A DNA stretch of 64,000 nucleotides from Cesiribacter sp. SM1 (GTDB taxonomy: Bacteria; Bacteroidota; Bacteroidia; Cytophagales; Cyclobacteriaceae). Below are positions 17,534 to 26,423 of this stretch, one piece after another. The translations under genes were made by a program, and so were the position numbers. Each line of letters starts with the position of its first letter. The stretch's first letter is position 1. The notes under the pieces were generated by a model. The model was not told the DNA's origin and did not search any database. It worked only from the letters and a program-made list of their open reading frames with translations. Where the stretch lies: NCBI RefSeq assembly GCF_020178975.1, contig NZ_JAHXBU010000043.1, positions 1 through 64,000 on the forward strand. The letters run 5' to 3'.

Positions 17534-17562
17534 TTGTGGACAAAATTAAATTTTTATATTTG
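17534..17562 (+). promoter_or_regulatory. Bacteroidota-type promoter upstream of a long leader
   Basis: TTG at 17534-17536 and TATATTTG at 17555-17562 are separated by 18 bp, close to the consensus. The expected start is near 17569, giving a leader of about 370 nt before the small gene at 17938. Confidence 0.55.
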
Positions 17563-17569
17563 CAACCTT

Positions 17570-17937
17570 TTCGCAACTAACTATTTTACAACATCTTACA
17601 TCATTACCACAGCCTGGATCGGGGGCCAAGCGGCTAGCCCGTATTATTTTTCTATTGACTGACAGTTTACATTTTTCTTACTTGCACGTATATATATCTG
17701 GAGCAGCACAAGCAAAGCCGTACCGTAGGCACAAACAGTAAGCCGCTCCTGCTCTTATATATAAATCTTCAAGAGTATAATTTATTGGAGAAACAGCTTT
17801 TTCCGGCACCATATCAACTGGGGTAAAATCCAGTAGTACTGGTCTGAAAAAGCAAATGAGTGGAAGAAAGCCAGGCTAGCCTGGGAACAGAGAAATTACA
17901 AAAATAGAATAGATTATTAACCAGAATTTTTTGTGCG
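17570..17937 (+). other. Structured leader or possible ncRNA region
   Basis: No gene is seen. The stretch has several foldable pieces: GGGGGCC/GGCTAGCCC near 17630-17650; a TATATAT...GAGCAG / CTGCTC...ATATATA arrangement over about 17688-17765; CCAG/CTGG near 17830; and a 14-bp palindrome CCAGGCTAGCCTGG at 17871-17884. With the promoter at 17534-17562 this could be a long 5' leader or a separate small RNA. The adjoining 17211-17533 is AT-rich with nothing recognisable. Confidence 0.4.
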
Positions 17938-18303
17938 ATGCTAAGTTTAGGTTTATCAGTGAACAGTGGAATCAGATTATTGCAGAGAACGTTAGGGTTC
18001 CGTTTGATCAGCTTCAACAGAACGTTGCAGGGGACTGGCCCCGGGCGTAATCAGGCAGCCAGTGCTGCAACAGCAGCTATAGATACTCCAGCAGCAACTG
18101 CTTCAGTAGCAGCTGCTGCAACAACTGCTGCTGCGCTTAAGGCTAACAATAAGGGCCTTAAAATTGCCAAAACCACCATGCCCGACAGGCGCTTAGACTA
18201 CAACCAAACGTTCCAGCACATACGCCAGGAGCTGGATGGCTACTATAAAGAGCGCATTCCCATTTTTAACAACACCATCAATGCTGGCAGGAGCCTTAGT
18301 TAA
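17938..18303 (+). CDS. Small Ala/Thr-rich protein of unknown function
   Basis: The frame encodes 121 residues. The first 30 are mildly hydrophobic with scattered Arg. Residues about 40-68 are a low-complexity run of Ala, Thr and Val. The last 50 (from KIAKTTMPDRRLDYNQTFQ) look like an ordinary globular or helical segment with several aromatic and charged residues. No family is recognised. A good promoter lies 370 nt upstream and codon use is ordinary, which supports a real gene. The true start could also be internal. No function can be proposed. Confidence 0.5.
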   Translation: MLSLGLSVNSGIRLLQRTLGFRLISFNRTLQGTGPGRNQAASAATAAIDTPAATASVAAAATTAAALKANNKGLKIAKTTMPDRRLDYNQTFQHIRQELDGYYKERIPIFNNTINAGRSLS

Positions 18304-18402
18304 TATTGAAAGGCGCCTGCCGTACTTCCCTGTAATCACCAGCTATATACACAAAGGAAACTTATAGGTTAAGCGTTAGCCTTTGCTAACAATACAAGCG
18401 TG

Positions 18403-19245
18403 CTAATGTTTATGCCTGTTTTGCTGCAGAAAGCTCAAAACCTCCTGCGAAAACTGTGGTGACTGATGGGCTGTATTATGAACACCTGGCGTTCTTTTAA
18501 CCCTGGCAGCGGGTATTAGTTTTGCCAGCGCTTCGGCAGAACCATTCTCATGATCAGCATCGCCGGAAATAACCAGCACCGGGATTTTTACGCTAGCCAG
18601 ATCGGTGGGTGATGTACTTGACTGCGCCTGCTGCTGAAAAGCCAGCGTCTGGCGATCGAGGCCACTTTCATCGACGTAGCGCAGAAATCCCTGGAAGTCC
18701 GTTGTATCTCCCTCACCGATCAATGCTTTATAAAACGCCATTCTGCGGGGCCAGTCGGGATTTGTTAAGGCATCGCCCATACCACCCAACACTGCAGCAG
18801 AAACCCGCTTATCAAGCACCAGCAGCCGTGATGCTATTATGGAACCGCGGGAGTAGCCAACAAGCTGATAGCTGCTAAGTCCCAGCAAGCTCACCAGCCC
18901 GGATACATCGCGGGTTTCGGCATCCTGCACATAGCCTGCAACGGTCTCTGGTTTATCAGATTTGCCGTTACCCCGCAAATCCAGGGCAATAACTTTAAAA
19001 CCATTATCAAGCAGTGCCTGGTACAGAATTTTACTCTTCCAGCTCTCTATGGTATTGGTAAAACCATGCAGCAGCACTACCGGCTGGCCTTCGCCCCGTA
19101 CTTCATAGTAGATCCTGGTATCATCAAATGAGGTAAAATATGTGCCGGCATCTGGCGCTGCACCTGCTTCCTGCGTAAAGGCCGGCTGCGCGATAAAGAG
19201 GCAGCAGAACAAACTAACCCAGGTTTTAATAGAGTGGTGGTACAT
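18403..19245 (-). CDS. Exported alpha/beta hydrolase
   Basis: The protein has 280 residues with a signal peptide ending near TQEAG. The fold is clear: oxyanion-hole segment VLLHGFTNTIESW, nucleophile elbow GYSRGS, acid in VISGDADHENG and catalytic His in VHNTAHQSP near the C-terminus. It resembles esterase or peroxidase-type hydrolases that act on small esters, and the signal peptide puts it in the periplasm. It lies 73 bp downstream of the DUF4861 lipoprotein gene on the same strand, so the two may be co-transcribed. The substrate is unknown. Confidence 0.88.
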   Translation of the reverse strand: MYHHSIKTWVSLFCCLFIAQPAFTQEAGAAPDAGTYFTSFDDTRIYYEVRGEGQPVVLLHGFTNTIESWKSKILYQALLDNGFKVIALDLRGNGKSDKPETVAGYVQDAETRDVSGLVSLLGLSSYQLVGYSRGSIIASRLLVLDKRVSAAVLGGMGDALTNPDWPRRMAFYKALIGEGDTTDFQGFLRYVDESGLDRQTLAFQQQAQSSTSPTDLASVKIPVLVISGDADHENGSAEALAKLIPAARVKRTPGVHNTAHQSPQFSQEVLSFLQQNRHKH

Positions 19246-19318
19246 TTTTTTTCTGCTTTATCTGGCCTGAATGATAATTTAGTCCTGCTCCCTCTTCTGA
19301 ACGCTGCGCTACTCTTTC

Positions 19319-20521
19319 TCAGAAGGATGCCATAAGAGGCTCCTCCAGCTGCCTGGCAAAACGGGCAAGGTATTGGTCCCACTCCTGGGGAGAGTTAAAC
19401 TGCCCGCTCTTTTTCCAGCCAAAACCAGCATAGTAGCTAAGCTTGTTGTTTTCCGGATTTGCCAGCACCAATATGTGGCTCTGGTCTTTTGCTTCTACCC
19501 TGCGCTCCTTGTAATCTTGCACTACCGATGGGTCTATTACCAGGCCAACCCCCAGTTCGGAATCGTCCATTGGCTCCCAATAACGAAACCAGCCCTCTTC
19601 TGTACTGGCTTTCACAGCTCCCTGCCCCTCGTGCAGTGTAAGCCCCACGGCAATGTTGGGCAAAGCCTGCTCGCTATCCAGAAATACTTCGTAGTGGCTA
19701 AGGTTACTGCCCAAGTCGAGGCTAATGCGCTTGGTTTCCCTGACTGTGCGCCCCGCTGCCACCCAGGGAGCATAACTTAATTCAAAAACGGTACGGATAG
19801 GGCCAGTTGCAATGGTTTTGTAACTGCTAAAGTTCTTCGACACATAGAGCGAATCGTTTTCCCATACGCCTATACCCCCCACGCCCCTGCTGTCGCCAAC
19901 ATGGTAGGGATCATAACCTTCGCCTGTATCGATGTGGTAGGCGCCGGGCGATTGCTGATGATTTGCATACCATTTATCGATAACCGGATAGTTTACCCGT
20001 TTGAGCCAGGCATCCATACCGCTGGTAAGGGTACCACCAGGCTTGCCAGATTCTGTAATTCGCTGCGCCTCGGGACCATAGGTACGAAAAGCCACGCGGT
20101 CGTTTTCCCAGGTGTAATCATCGATCCTCTCCGGCACAAAGCGGGAGTAGGTAGTGAGCCTGCTTTCGGGCCGCTGTGCCGCTCCGTTTTCAACCCCTTG
20201 GATTACAAAGCGCTTTTCGGCATTGGCCCCTATAGTGGCCTGAAAAAGAATTTCATCTACCCTACCATCTCCATCATAATCTATCGCCTGCGATACCAGC
20301 ACACTGTCGCTATCCTCCTCTTTTATCAGTAGATTATCGGCACCAAAGCTTTCTATCAAATCACTCACCTTCTCGGCAGGCACACGAACTGTTTCCTGCT
20401 GCCTGTCCATATCCAGGTTATTTTTAACGGTAAAAGTACGCCGGCTCCCATGTTCCTGCCGGCAGGAAAACAGTTGCAGGGCCAATAACAGTAAAATAAA
20501 GGATTGGGTGTTTCTTTTCAT
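19319..20521 (-). CDS. DUF4861 family lipoprotein
   Basis: The protein has 400 residues and starts with a lipoprotein signal (LLLLALQLFSC, lipid-bearing Cys20). The body matches the DUF4861 pattern common in Bacteroidota: R-I-D-D-Y-T-W-E-N-D-R-V-A-F-R-x-Y-G-P, then DAWLKRVNYPVIDKWY, then a GEGYDPYHVGDSRGVGGIGVW block near residues 195-220. The family often lies near polysaccharide-use genes and may act on or bind sugars, but its activity is not established. Here it precedes an exported hydrolase; no SusC/SusD pair is nearby. Confidence 0.82.
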   Translation of the reverse strand: MKRNTQSFILLLLALQLFSCRQEHGSRRTFTVKNNLDMDRQQETVRVPAEKVSDLIESFGADNLLIKEEDSDSVLVSQAIDYDGDGRVDEILFQATIGANAEKRFVIQGVENGAAQRPESRLTTYSRFVPERIDDYTWENDRVAFRTYGPEAQRITESGKPGGTLTSGMDAWLKRVNYPVIDKWYANHQQSPGAYHIDTGEGYDPYHVGDSRGVGGIGVWENDSLYVSKNFSSYKTIATGPIRTVFELSYAPWVAAGRTVRETKRISLDLGSNLSHYEVFLDSEQALPNIAVGLTLHEGQGAVKASTEEGWFRYWEPMDDSELGVGLVIDPSVVQDYKERRVEAKDQSHILVLANPENNKLSYYAGFGWKKSGQFNSPQEWDQYLARFARQLEEPLMASF

Positions 20522-20559
20522 TTGTAGAGATATGGTTGCATGCTGATGTACAATGTATA

Positions 20560-20601
20560 AAAAAAATCCTACTCCCGGTATGCCTGTGGTAAACTACCGG
20601 G
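20560..20601 (-). terminator. Possible terminator after the OsmC gene
   Basis: On the minus strand CCCGGTA (complement of 20595-20601) pairs with TACCGGG (complement of 20574-20580), followed after a short spacer by a T tract from the A-run at 20560-20567. It is about 80 bp past the OsmC stop. Confidence 0.4.
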
Positions 20602-20680
20602 CAAATGAGGAAGAATGGCATAAGTTTTAGCGCATCAAGCCCCGGGGATGCAAATCCTACCAAAGAACTGCGCCTTTAAG

Positions 20681-21079
20681 CTACTGCAGCAACTTTACAC
20701 CTACCCCAGCCCTTAGGGTGTTCTGAATTTCGGCAACTTTATCGGTATGCTGTACTAGTTCAGCCAATACTTCCTGGCTGGCGTTACCTTCCAGTTTAGC
20801 ACTGTAAACAATGTTGAAACCGGCTTGTCCTTCGGCAGAAAATTCGGCAGATGCTTCTACCACTACTTTTGTAATGGTGATGTTCTGTTTCTGTGCCTCC
20901 CGGTAAATATCATTACAGAAACAGGTAGCCAGCGCCAGGCATAAAAATTCCCCTCCGTTTACTGCAGATCCCCGGCCGCTTTCTTTCGATGGTATGCTAA
21001 GTTCACTAAGCCTGCCATTGGTTTCAACAAAAACCTGGTTGCTGTTCAGGCTATTCTCAATTCTCGCCTTTATTTCCAT
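20681..21079 (-). CDS. OsmC family protein
   Basis: The protein has 132 residues and is cytoplasmic. OsmC/Ohr proteins reduce organic peroxides with conserved cysteines. The central helix has LCLALATCFCNDIYREA with Cys47, Cys53 and Cys55; Cys53 aligns best with the usual Ala-x-C position on the long helix. The second, more C-terminal Cys seen in classical Ohr enzymes is absent, so it is an OsmC-like member rather than a true Ohr. It lies 81 bp downstream of the cyclase-family gene on the same strand and may share its transcript. Confidence 0.85.
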   Translation of the reverse strand: MEIKARIENSLNSNQVFVETNGRLSELSIPSKESGRGSAVNGGEFLCLALATCFCNDIYREAQKQNITITKVVVEASAEFSAEGQAGFNIVYSAKLEGNASQEVLAELVQHTDKVAEIQNTLRAGVGVKLLQ

Positions 21080-21160
21080 TGCAAAAAAATTTATGACTGA
21101 TCCAATCTCTTGTATGCATGTTAAAAAGTATACTTAGGCAGCTGGTTTGGCCCACAAATG

Positions 21161-21859
21161 TTAGCCTTTCTCAAAAACTGCAACCGCCCGCACCGGAGAG
21201 CCGGTACCTCCCCTTATTTTCAGCGGGAGTCCTATAAAGCGAAAACGCCCGCGGCCAACCAGCAAATGCAGGTTGATCATGTTTTCGTAGTGGGTAAAAC
21301 CAAGTTCTCCACAGATGTGGTGCACCTCCCTGTTGCTCAGACCGGATACCCCGGGCGACATGGTTTCAACACCAAAGGCTGCTATTTCAAGGCTGCCTAA
21401 CCAGCGGGCTGCATCAGCACTTATCCCCGGGCCGTTTACCCAGTTACTGCTACCGTAAGCTTTTCTGTAGTGGTCGGTGTAGAGCAACAGGGTATCACCT
21501 TTCCTGATCTCGAGCCCTGCTTTGGCACAGGCTTCTGCTATTTCGGAGGCTTCAATCAGTTCCCTGAAACCTTTATGGGAGAAGTCAAGACAAATGCCTT
21601 CGGTGTAAAACATGGAGAGCGGCATTGTTTCGATTGATTGCCCCCTGTTCTGGCGGCTCATGTGGCTTAGCGCATCTACATGTGTGCCGGTATGCTCGCT
21701 CAGCGCCAGTCTATTCACACTGGGAGAAACGGTGGCCGCATCTGTAATTCCCTCCCACTCCTCATGTGAGCTGTGCATGCTTATTTCCACCTCCGGAAGT
21801 CCCTTGTATACCGGCATTCCTGAGAAAATCTCCTGGCTTAGGTCTATTATCTCAAACAT
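21161..21859 (-). CDS. Cyclase family (kynurenine formamidase-like) metal hydrolase
   Basis: The protein has 232 residues. The metal-binding signature HTGTHVDALSH (His56, His60, Asp62, His66) defines PF04199, which includes kynurenine formamidase and isatin hydrolase. The N-terminal LSQEIFSGMPVYKG and the later GVETMSPG segments agree. The natural substrate cannot be told; no other kynurenine-pathway gene is in the window, so formamidase activity is only one option. It is upstream of and co-directional with OsmC. Confidence 0.85.
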   Translation of the reverse strand: MFEIIDLSQEIFSGMPVYKGLPEVEISMHSSHEEWEGITDAATVSPSVNRLALSEHTGTHVDALSHMSRQNRGQSIETMPLSMFYTEGICLDFSHKGFRELIEASEIAEACAKAGLEIRKGDTLLLYTDHYRKAYGSSNWVNGPGISADAARWLGSLEIAAFGVETMSPGVSGLSNREVHHICGELGFTHYENMINLHLLVGRGRFRFIGLPLKIRGGTGSPVRAVAVFEKG

Positions 21860-22049
21860 CTGATAATACTCTGCTTTACTGTTAAAATAAAAAATGTTTG
21901 CCAGGCTGCCTAAAAAAAGAGCTATGCAGGAGTACTAAAAACCAAAGCCATTGCCCTGGAACAGCTGACTGAAAAGCTGGCTGCAGCATAGTTGCCACAG
22001 AAGGTATGATTATTTGTTAGGAGCTGTGCTTTCTTCACCCTCCCGGCTT

Positions 22050-22092
22050 AAAAAAGGCGACCCCGGGTACTGATATGTTCCCGGAGTCGCCT
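22050..22092 (-). terminator. Rho-independent terminator after the 62-residue gene
   Basis: AGGCGACCCCGGG (22055-22067) pairs with CCCGGAGTCGCCT (22080-22092) with one mismatch. On the minus strand a run of six T follows. Confidence 0.75.
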
Positions 22093-22127
22093 CTCTGTCT
22101 TTAAGCAAACCTGTGGTCTTGGATTGA

Positions 22128-22316
22128 CTAGGTTAGCCTGTGATTTCTCTCAAACAAGGGCAGGTACCCTTTTTTGGGAGTAAAGTCAATCAGCGCCTCT
22201 TCAAATTCCACACGCTGCAAAGTCTTTGTAGGCTTTGGCTTGCGGTAGTTTGTATACATAAACCAAGTGCCAGTAGCTGCAACAGCACTGCAAATTAAAC
22301 CATACAACAAAAACAT
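22128..22316 (-). CDS. Small single-span membrane protein
   Basis: The 62-residue frame begins with a hydrophobic helix (LLYGLICSAVAATGTWFMYTNY) followed by a basic and polar tail with KPKPTKTLQRVEFEEALIDF. A strong terminator directly downstream supports it being a real transcription unit. No family is recognised. The topology suggests an inner-membrane protein with a cytoplasmic tail. Confidence 0.6.
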   Translation of the reverse strand: MFLLYGLICSAVAATGTWFMYTNYRKPKPTKTLQRVEFEEALIDFTPKKGYLPLFERNHRLT

Positions 22317-22732
22317 AGTATTGCTTTCTTTAAACTCCTCTGAAATTCCTGATTTTCTTTCAGCCTTAGGTTGGGTAACAGCTTTCTGCCCGGGCAGGCT
22401 TCAGCAGCATGTAACACTGTTAAGGCTAATTGTCTTTTGATGGTGCGAATCTACATGATAGTTAGCAGATCCCATCATTAAAATAAAAAATAATCTTTAA
22501 CAATTCATACACCCTTAAAACAGGCAAAAAGCAGCCTTAAAACTGGTTGTTAGGCCTTTAACACCCCCGCAACTTGCCAGATGAGTAAAATTCTGGTCCA
22601 TAAACGTCAGGGTTAGCATGAGCAGCAGAAGGAGCGCCTGAAGTAGTACTATTTCTGTATAGGGGGTGGGCTGCCGGAGCACTATGCTTGCAGCAGGTGG
22701 CTCCCGTGGGGTTCGGCAACTTTGTACTTCAT
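22317..22732. other. Intergenic spacer without a recognised gene
   Basis: A 416-bp stretch. The left half is AT-rich and probably holds the promoter of the small membrane gene. The right half is more GC-rich, with GGCTGCCGG and GTTCGGCAAC-like pieces, but no stable single structure, promoter or reading frame could be supported. Confidence 0.4.
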
Positions 22733-23365
22733 TTAATCCTTCTTTCTAATCTTGACGATAGTGTCTGGTGTATGGATATGAATGGTATCTCCTACCAAAC
22801 GCAATCCATGAAAATCTCCCACTTTCAGTAAAGTCTCCTCACTAAGGTGGCTAATTGAATCCAATACCTTATTACTCACTTCCCCCCAGTAAGGATACTT
22901 TATTTCTGGCGCCCGTTTATCGTAAAAGTATTTGAAATTGTAGAGGTGAATTGTTCTTTTCATATCACGGGCACTGGTCAGCACCTTGGATAAGACTAAG
23001 GTTGAGTCAGTTAAGCTTGTTACTGAATAAATCCCCCCAAAGTTAAGCCTGGCTTCATCTTCCGGGTTATTCAACTGATACCGGAAGTACTTATTTTCAA
23101 GTAACGCCCAATTCCCGCTCTTGCCGCCATATTCAAATCCATTGCCTGCACCAAACTCCAGAAATGCCCAGCCTTTGGTGTTTACTATTTCATCCCTGAT
23201 TTGCGTATCAACGCTGTTTACTTTCCACATTCGGGTAGTCAGGTAGGCTAACTGTTCCTCTGTTAGTTCAATGGCATCAGGATTCAGCAATTCAAAATTT
23301 TTAGTCTGTGCTATCGCAAACGCAGAAACCAAAAGGAAGAAAAATATAATGGATATCCTTTTCAT
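22733..23365 (-). CDS. Exported protein of unknown function
   Basis: The protein has 210 residues with a signal peptide (MKRISIIFFFLLVSAFAIAQ). The mature part has a beta-rich pattern with alternating hydrophobic residues and a MWKVNSVDTQIRDE start, reminiscent of lipocalin-like proteins of Bacteroidota, though no signature allows a firm call. The C-terminus (GDTIHIHTPDTIVKIRKKD) is strand-like. It lies 220 bp downstream of another small exported gene on the same strand, separated by a foldable region. Confidence 0.7.
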   Translation of the reverse strand: MKRISIIFFFLLVSAFAIAQTKNFELLNPDAIELTEEQLAYLTTRMWKVNSVDTQIRDEIVNTKGWAFLEFGAGNGFEYGGKSGNWALLENKYFRYQLNNPEDEARLNFGGIYSVTSLTDSTLVLSKVLTSARDMKRTIHLYNFKYFYDKRAPEIKYPYWGEVSNKVLDSISHLSEETLLKVGDFHGLRLVGDTIHIHTPDTIVKIRKKD

Positions 23366-23439
23366 ATAGGTGGTGTTACAGTCTGCTATCCATTAAACTA
23401 CAAAATAATATTTAAAGTTATTATAATCATAAGCATAAA

Positions 23440-23555
23440 CAGCCATCATTCGCCAGCCCTGCGAGTTACAAGCTGCTCATACAAAACAATAGCAGAGGTA
23501 ACTGAATACCAGCCACCTCTGCCACAAGGAGTATTCACTGCTATGATGGCTGGCG
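23440..23555 (-). repeat. Nested inverted repeats in a short intergenic region
   Basis: An outer pair CAGCCATCAT/ATGATGGCTG (23440-23449, 23543-23552) encloses an inner perfect pair GCAGAGGT/ACCTCTGC (23492-23499, 23515-23522). A third arm CGCCAGCC (23451-23458) can pair instead with GGCTGGCG (23548-23555), so two structures compete. Confidence 0.6.
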
Positions 23556-23585
23556 CAACCATACAACCCCGGCAGATCCTGTACC

Positions 23586-23900
23586 CTATTCTTCCATGAA
23601 GAAGTAGTAGTGATCACCAATGGTGAGGTAGAGAGTGCTTTTACGGAGCAGGTCTTTTAATGCCTTGTCTTTCTGAAGCTCTTCACGGCTGTAGGCGTTG
23701 CTGACAAGGGTTTTGTCTGCGGCATCGCTGATGTGGATGTGTACTTTTTCCTGGAACCAGAAATTGTTCTCCAGGTCAATGTACAGGATAGGGTCATCTA
23801 CTGCTAATGCATTTTTTGCTGCGGTGGGTTCGGTACCATTGGCTTGTGCAAAGGCTGGTACCAGTAAGATAAAAAGTAAAAGGACTGATAGCTTTTTCAT
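23586..23900 (-). CDS. Small exported protein of unknown function
   Basis: The frame encodes 104 residues with a clear signal peptide (KLSVLLLFILLVPAFAQA). The 80-residue mature protein has strands around ILYIDLENNFWFQEKVHIHISD and TLYLTIGDHYYFFMEE at the extreme C-terminus. No family is recognised. It is the upstream gene of the 22733-23900 pair and sits 78 bp downstream of the TonB receptor gene, so it may be at the end of that transcript. Confidence 0.65.
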   Translation of the reverse strand: MKKLSVLLLFILLVPAFAQANGTEPTAAKNALAVDDPILYIDLENNFWFQEKVHIHISDAADKTLVSNAYSREELQKDKALKDLLRKSTLYLTIGDHYYFFMEE

Positions 23901-23978
23901 AATTTCAAAAATTTAAGTTTTGTAATATCTGACTGAAGAAATAATTGGTGATTGCTGAGGGTTACAGTGGCTTTGGGA

Positions 23979-26423
23979 TCAGCCGCCTGTTCTTTTCAAT
24001 TCTTCGCTGTTACTGCCCCTGCTTCCGGGACCTTCAAACTTTTCGCCTTTCCTGAATTTATAGCGGAGGGAAAGGCGCACACTCTGCAGGTTAGCGTATT
24101 GCCTCATGCGGGTATCCTGGTCCTGGAACGCCACTGTAAAGCGGGTCACATCTGTGCGAAATATGTCGTTGAAGTTGAGGCTTACATCAAGTTTTTCGTT
24201 GAACAGGGATTTCTTTACACCGGCTTCCACCCAGCCAAAGCCTTTCAGGCGCAGCACACCCCAGGCTTCGGGGCTTACGTAGGTACCGTTAACTTCTGCA
24301 GTAAAGCCCTTTGCGAGCGTAAACTTGTGCTGCGACTGCAGGTAGCCGTTCCACCTGCTGTTGTCTACCACATAACCCTCCAGGGAGGCTTTATAGGAGC
24401 TGTAAGAAAGAACGCCTGTGTTATTCACAGTCCACCAGCGGGCAAATTTAATGGGTGCTATTGCCCGTAGAGACGCCTGGTGGCTTTTTTCCAGGTTTAC
24501 CAGCCTGAAGGTGGTGGTGGCAGCTTCGTCATCCTGAAAAGGCACCTGCACAATATTATCATCTACCAAAGTATAGGTGAGGCTTAGCTGGTAATCCTGG
24601 TGCAGTACCTGGTTAACTTCAAAAACATGTGAGTACTCGGGCTGCAGCATGGGGTTGCCCTGTATGGAGGTATAAGGATCTACATACAGCACGTAGGGAT
24701 TGAGCCAGCCATAAGAGGGCCTGTTGATGCGGCGGCTGTAGCTGTAGGTTAGCTGGTAGTTGCTGTCTACCTGCTGGCTAAGCACCATGCTGGGAAAGAA
24801 ATCGAGGTAGCGACGGGGCGTTTTCTGCTCCAGACTCCGGGAATAGCCCTCTGCCAGGGTTTGCTCTGCCCGCAAGCCTGCCTGTACCTTAAAGCTTTTG
24901 CTAAGCTTATAGTGGCCTATCAGGTAGCCGGCCAGTATAGATTCCTCATACAGAAAATGATTGCTTCTGTCGATGCCGCCCGGCAGCTGGCTGCCTGGTG
25001 CTGCCCACATCCTGAAGTTATTGTCGCTTAGTACACGGCTGCCTTTAAAGCCTGCCTCCCATTTGCCCCCATTGCTGTAGCTCTTATTATAATCAGCTTT
25101 TATGGAATAAATATCAAACTGAACGGGATTTGAGGAGTAGAACTCCTCGCTGGGCCTGTTGCCGCTCTCTTCTCCAAAGTAGTGATTCTGGAACTGGCTG
25201 ATGTTATCGAAAGCTACCTGTGTAAAATCTGCCTCCAGGCTAAGGGTGCTGCCCAGTGTATCGAGCGCTCCTGTGTAATGCAGGTTAAGTCCCCACTGCT
25301 TAAATGGTCTGTCGGTTGCTTCATCGGCGGTATAGCTGAAGTCTTCTGCCCCCCCGGCAAACACATCTGCACGGGCCGAAGAGCTTCTGTCTGCCCAGTT
25401 CTGTGTGTATTTGCCGCCAACCCCTATGCTGTGGCCCTCCTTTAGCTCAAAGTCAAGCGCAGTTCTGCCGGAAAGGGAGTTGGTGCCATAGTAGCGGTTG
25501 GTGTGCTGGTCTATTACGGTAGTACCTTCTCCGCTTTCTATGCGGCGATACAGGCTGTGGTAAATGTCGCGCTGGTTGCTGCGGTAATCAAGGCTGCTCA
25601 AGCCAGACCATTTTCCCTGCTTGTAGTTAAGGCTGGCACCGCCAAAGTAAGAGAACTTTCCATTATACTCACTGCCCGCATTAAGGCTGCCAAAGGTACC
25701 GCGCAGGCTGTTTTTCTTTAGCCTGATGTTGATAATGCCACCCGTGCCCTGTGCATCGTAACGGGCAGATGGGTTGCTGATCAGTTCTATGCTCTTTACA
25801 CCATCGGCCGGCATACTGGCCAGAAACTGCTGCAACTCGGCGGCAGAAAGATAGGTAGGCTTGCCATCGATCATCACCATGGTGCCCTGGCGGCCATTCA
25901 GGGAAATATTGCCGTCAGAATCTACCAGCACCCCGGGAGAGCGGCTTATTACATCCAAAGCAGTACCCCCATTTGCCAGGGTAGAGCTTTCCACATCTAC
26001 GATCAGCTTATCGTCTTCCAGCAGAATGGTAGGTTTACTGGCTACAACCTCCACCGTATTAAGCTGCTCTACTGCCTCCTGTATGGTAATAATCCCTAAA
26101 TCTTTATGGAAAGGCAGCTGCGGCACATTAATGGCAGGCAGGGTGTAATCGTTATAGCCAATGGCTGTAATGCGTATGGAGTAGCTGCCCGTCTGCTGAA
26201 GGGGTAGCGAAAAGCTGCCATCCTTGGTGCTCACAACACCTGTTACCAGCTCCTCCCCTTTAAAGAGTACTACATTGGCATAGGGCAGCGGTTGTTGGGC
26301 ATCATCTACTAGTTTACCCTCTATACCAGAAGTTGTTTGTGCCTGCACTCCAAAAGGTTTTAGTAGTACGCTTAAAAGTAAGGCCAGGCTTAGTTTAATG
26401 GAGAGCTGGAAAAATGGTGTCAT
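23979..26423 (-). CDS. TonB-dependent receptor, OMP_b-brl_3 family
   Basis: The protein has 814 residues. Its order is a signal peptide (to about 28), a carboxypeptidase-regulatory-like domain (GIEGKLVDDAQQPLPYANV, about 33-115), a TonB plug (about 125-215, with LDVISRSPGVLVDSDGNISLNG and the VKSIELISNPSARYDAQGTGGIINI end) and a large beta barrel. It takes up an unknown substrate across the outer membrane using TonB energy. No SusD partner is adjacent, and the type often handles metals, peptides or siderophores rather than glycans. The C-terminus ends in a Gly/Ser/Glu-rich polar tail rather than the usual terminal Phe. Confidence 0.9.
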   Translation of the reverse strand: MTPFFQLSIKLSLALLLSVLLKPFGVQAQTTSGIEGKLVDDAQQPLPYANVVLFKGEELVTGVVSTKDGSFSLPLQQTGSYSIRITAIGYNDYTLPAINVPQLPFHKDLGIITIQEAVEQLNTVEVVASKPTILLEDDKLIVDVESSTLANGGTALDVISRSPGVLVDSDGNISLNGRQGTMVMIDGKPTYLSAAELQQFLASMPADGVKSIELISNPSARYDAQGTGGIINIRLKKNSLRGTFGSLNAGSEYNGKFSYFGGASLNYKQGKWSGLSSLDYRSNQRDIYHSLYRRIESGEGTTVIDQHTNRYYGTNSLSGRTALDFELKEGHSIGVGGKYTQNWADRSSSARADVFAGGAEDFSYTADEATDRPFKQWGLNLHYTGALDTLGSTLSLEADFTQVAFDNISQFQNHYFGEESGNRPSEEFYSSNPVQFDIYSIKADYNKSYSNGGKWEAGFKGSRVLSDNNFRMWAAPGSQLPGGIDRSNHFLYEESILAGYLIGHYKLSKSFKVQAGLRAEQTLAEGYSRSLEQKTPRRYLDFFPSMVLSQQVDSNYQLTYSYSRRINRPSYGWLNPYVLYVDPYTSIQGNPMLQPEYSHVFEVNQVLHQDYQLSLTYTLVDDNIVQVPFQDDEAATTTFRLVNLEKSHQASLRAIAPIKFARWWTVNNTGVLSYSSYKASLEGYVVDNSRWNGYLQSQHKFTLAKGFTAEVNGTYVSPEAWGVLRLKGFGWVEAGVKKSLFNEKLDVSLNFNDIFRTDVTRFTVAFQDQDTRMRQYANLQSVRLSLRYKFRKGEKFEGPGSRGSNSEELKRTGG

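Noticed and set aside
17620-17660. tRNA-like GC-rich hairpin
   Set aside because: No T-arm GTTCGA, anticodon stem or acceptor stem of 7 bp could be matched.
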